Shown: positions 40,979 through 42,737 of the stretch, one piece after another
Numbering within the stretch: position 1 is the first letter of the stretch
Layout: every line of letters begins with the position of its first letter
Assembly (NCBI GenBank): GCA_035403465.1
Contig: DAONFG010000032.1
Coordinates: 1-42,737 of the forward strand
Direction: 5' to 3'
Source of the DNA: JAAYBQ01 sp035403465
GTDB lineage: Bacteria; Spirochaetota; UBA4802; UBA5550
DNA length: 42,737 nucleotides
Program-made: the position numbers and the translations under genes
Notes under the pieces: generated by a model
What the model was told of the DNA's origin: nothing
What the model saw: only the letters and a program-made list of their open reading frames with translations
Databases searched by the model: none

Positions 40979-41920
40979 TTATATAAAGAGAGAACTTACT
41001 GATTCCCCGTTATGTATTCTTCTTATAGCCTCACCGAACAGCGGCGCAATAGAAAGCACCTTCATATTATCAAGACGTTTATACTCGGCCAGCGGAATTG
41101 AGTTTGTAAAAATTATCTCCTTGAATCCTGCCATCTTCAAATTATCAACCGCGTTGTCAGACAGTACCGGATGTGAAAAAAGGCTGTAAACATCATTTGC
41201 GCCGCGCTCTTTAAGGGCAAGCGCCGCTTTTGTGATCGAACCGGCAGTATCCACAATATCATCAATAAGGATACAGTTTCTCCCCTTGACCTCGCCTATT
41301 ACATTCATTACGTCCGAAACATTAGCCTCGGGCCTGCGTTTGTCAATAATTGCCAGCCCTGCATTGATTCTCTTTGCCAGGAACCTTGCCCTGTCGACAC
41401 CGCCTGCATCAGGTGAAACTACCACTACGTTCTGAAGGGACAGGCTGTTCAGGTAATCAATCGCAATCGGTGATGCGTAAAGATTATCCACCGGGATATC
41501 AAAGAATCCCTGTATCTGGTCAGCATGCAGGTCCATTGTCAGGACCCTGTCAGCCCCTGTTACCTGTACTATATTTGATACAACCTTTGCTGAAATTGGT
41601 ACACGCGGCTCAACTTTCCTGTCCTGCCGTGCGTATCCGAAATATGGTATAACCGCTGTTATCCTTGATGCAGATGCCCGTACCGCGGCGTCTATCATGA
41701 GGAGCAGTTCCATTATATTGTCATTCGAAGGATTGCAGGTTGACTGTATAATAAATACGTCATGAGCCCTTACGTTATCCTTTATCTTGACAGATATTTC
41801 TCCGTCTTTAAACCTTTTAAGATCAATACCTGATAGCTCAGTTCCAAGGTACCTGGCGATTTCATTGGCCAGTGCGCTGTTGGACGATCCCGAGAAAATT
41901 TTTAAAGGGTTGTTATTCAT
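40979..41920 (-). CDS. prs: Ribose-phosphate pyrophosphokinase (PRPP synthetase)
   Basis: Makes PRPP from ribose 5-phosphate and ATP, feeding nucleotide, histidine (hisG uses it) and tryptophan synthesis. The 313 residues from ATG 41920 (MNNNPLKIFSGSSNSALANEIARYLG) match the family. ATP and ribose-5-phosphate motifs: the flexible loop and DNVRAHDVFIIQSTC, PYFGYARQDRK, VLTMDLHADQIQGFFDIPVDNLYA, VVVSPDAGGVDRARFLA, and the PRPP loop CILIDDIVDTAGS. The longer frame from 42001 would overlap glmU heavily. The start overlaps the glmU stop by eight bases, with GGAAGAA as a Shine-Dalgarno; the two are coupled. Confidence 0.97.
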   Translation of the reverse strand: MNNNPLKIFSGSSNSALANEIARYLGTELSGIDLKRFKDGEISVKIKDNVRAHDVFIIQSTCNPSNDNIMELLLMIDAAVRASASRITAVIPYFGYARQDRKVEPRVPISAKVVSNIVQVTGADRVLTMDLHADQIQGFFDIPVDNLYASPIAIDYLNSLSLQNVVVVSPDAGGVDRARFLAKRINAGLAIIDKRRPEANVSDVMNVIGEVKGRNCILIDDIVDTAGSITKAALALKERGANDVYSLFSHPVLSDNAVDNLKMAGFKEIIFTNSIPLAEYKRLDNMKVLSIAPLFGEAIRRIHNGESVSSLFI

Positions 41921-42662
41921 TACGTTCTTCCCTATTTTTCTGTGAAACATACTGCTCCAATGAAACAAGCTCTTCCTTTGTATTGATTCCTCTCCCTTCA
42001 ACAGGGTCCTTCAGCAGAATGGTTCCAACCCTTCTGCCTGATTCAATTATGTATTCAAGCGCATCCGGGAGATAGTATTCGCCCTGCGCATTTTCTGTCG
42101 TAATACGTTTAAGCCCTTCAAAAAGCAGGCTGGTTTTAAATATATAGGTTCCGCTGTTAACTTCAGTAATCCTGCGCTGTTCATCCGAAGCATCTTTCTC
42201 TTCGACTATACGGACAAATTTGCCGTCATTTTTAACAATCCTGCCGTAGCCTTTAGGATTATCCTGGATCATGGTAAGAACAACAGCGCCAGTATTATCT
42301 TTTTCCGATTCACGCATTAAAGCCTGAAAAGTCTCAGGCGTTATAAGTGGAACATCGCCGCATGCAACTATTACATAACCGCTGTGATTCCTGAAAAGGT
42401 CTTCAGCCTGCATCACCGCATGGCCCGTTCCCAGCTGCTCATGCTGCCACACAAATCTTACCTTATTACCGAGGAAACCGATAACATCATCCCCCCTGTA
42501 ACCGACGACAACAACAATATCATCTATTCCTGCGGTTTTAAGACCATCAACCACGTATCCGATTAATGGCTTCCCGCACAGGGGATGCAGCACTTTAGGA
42601 AGCTCGGATTTCATCCGAACACCCTTCCCTCCAGCAAGGACGATTGAAGAGATTGTATTAAT
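41913..42662 (-). CDS. glmU: GlmU-like uridylyltransferase, N-terminal domain only, probable ATT start
   Basis: Converts GlcNAc-1-phosphate plus UTP to UDP-GlcNAc, the peptidoglycan and LPS precursor. About 249 residues contain the complete pyrophosphorylase domain: SIVLAGGKGVRMKSELPKVLHPLCGKPL, CGDVPLITPETF, KGYGRIVKNDGKFVRIVEEKDAS and EVNSGTYIF. The C-terminal left-handed beta-helix acetyltransferase domain (~200 residues) is absent, and prs begins at the stop. There is no ATG, GTG or TTG between the tRNA-Gln 3' end and the nucleotide-binding loop; the next ATG (42614) would delete that loop. AGGAG at 42669-42673 is six bases from ATT 42662, giving a normal GlmU N-terminus (NTISSIVLAGGKG). 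The TTG at 42695 lies inside the tRNA. Confidence 0.88.
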   Translation of the reverse strand: MNTISSIVLAGGKGVRMKSELPKVLHPLCGKPLIGYVVDGLKTAGIDDIVVVVGYRGDDVIGFLGNKVRFVWQHEQLGTGHAVMQAEDLFRNHSGYVIVACGDVPLITPETFQALMRESEKDNTGAVVLTMIQDNPKGYGRIVKNDGKFVRIVEEKDASDEQRRITEVNSGTYIFKTSLLFEGLKRITTENAQGEYYLPDALEYIIESGRRVGTILLKDPVEGRGINTKEELVSLEQYVSQKNREERNE

Positions 42663-42684
42663 ATATATCTCCTGAGAGTTTGAT

Positions 42685-42737
42685 CTGAGGCGCAAGGATT
42701 CGAACCTTGGATGCCGAGACCAAAACCCGGTGCCTTA
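42685..42737 (-). tRNA. tRNA-Gln (UUG), partial at window edge
   Basis: On the minus strand the 3' two-thirds of a tRNA runs in from the window edge. It shows the anticodon stem CCGGG/CTCGG with loop TTTTGGT (anticodon TTG), the T arm CAAGG-TTCGAAT-CCTTG and the acceptor strand CGCCTCA with discriminator G; CCA is not encoded. The anticodon loop and the G73 agree with tRNA-Gln. The D arm and acceptor 5' strand are beyond the window. glmU follows 22 bases downstream, so the tRNA and the message are probably cotranscribed and then cut apart. Confidence 0.9.

Noticed and set aside
42663..42695. TTG start for GlmU at 42695
   Set aside because: It lies inside the T arm of tRNA-Gln; the mature message would lose it. 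The ATT at 42662 with AGGAG is better placed.

Overview
The window looks like a compact Gram-negative chromosome segment of intermediate GC with no phage, transposase or CRISPR. Envelope lipoproteins, FlgO/TolB-like secreted proteins, a large periplasmic lytic transglycosylase, a hybrid histidine kinase, an HATPase-HDOD protein, a MerR/TetR-controlled acyl-CoA dehydrogenase pair and the order glmU-prs-rplY-pth together suggest an uncultivated spirochaete-like lineage. This taxonomic guess is an inference from gene content and cannot be proved here. Promoter-like sites follow the ordinary TTGACA / TATAAT pattern.

Layout. 81-4112: an unrecognised acidic protein, an M18 aminopeptidase and a polytopic membrane protein. 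4096-8108 (minus): a FlgO/TolB-like secreted protein, an inverted-repeat element, a lipoprotein, then hisG and hisE behind a promoter with a perfect palindrome. 8472-10588 (plus): MATE exporter, small secreted protein, YCII-like protein. 10589-12436 (minus): CoA-transferase fused to a GNAT acetyltransferase. 12437-12877: gene-free, with a second inverted-repeat element. 12878-15156: FlgO-like/TPR protein, Cdd1-type helix-hairpin-helix protein, small secreted protein. 15157-17131: a large gene-free stretch with a 24-bp palindrome and a pair of direct repeats bracketing an unknown basic protein that has an SOS-box-like site, then lexA. 17182-21403: a paralogue of the 4096 protein followed by larE-larB-larC (nickel-pincer nucleotide cofactor synthesis). 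21388-24810: HATPase-HDOD protein, small membrane protein with an alpha/beta hydrolase, secreted protein. 24932-29816: acyl-CoA module with two acyl-CoA dehydrogenases of different types, a MerR regulator with two palindromic operators, a TetR regulator and a Tam-like methyltransferase. 29932-33720: oligoendopeptidase F and a hybrid histidine kinase. 34001-39525: a tight five-gene envelope cluster (metallo-beta-lactamase-fold hydrolase, secreted protein, SLT lipoprotein, FecR-domain protein, HEAT-repeat lipoprotein). 39557-42737 (minus): pth, rplY, prs, glmU and a partial tRNA-Gln.

Most notable. (1) The Pth at the classical rplY-pth locus has Gln at the positions of both conserved active-site histidines. 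(2) GlmU has no ATG/GTG/TTG start between the tRNA-Gln and its nucleotide-binding loop; a well-placed Shine-Dalgarno points to an ATT start, and the protein lacks the acetyltransferase half. (3) A larEBC set occurs without larA in view. (4) An unknown protein beside lexA carries a CTGT-N8-ACAG site and is bracketed by direct repeats. (5) The five-gene envelope cluster is a candidate undescribed cell-wall/envelope module.
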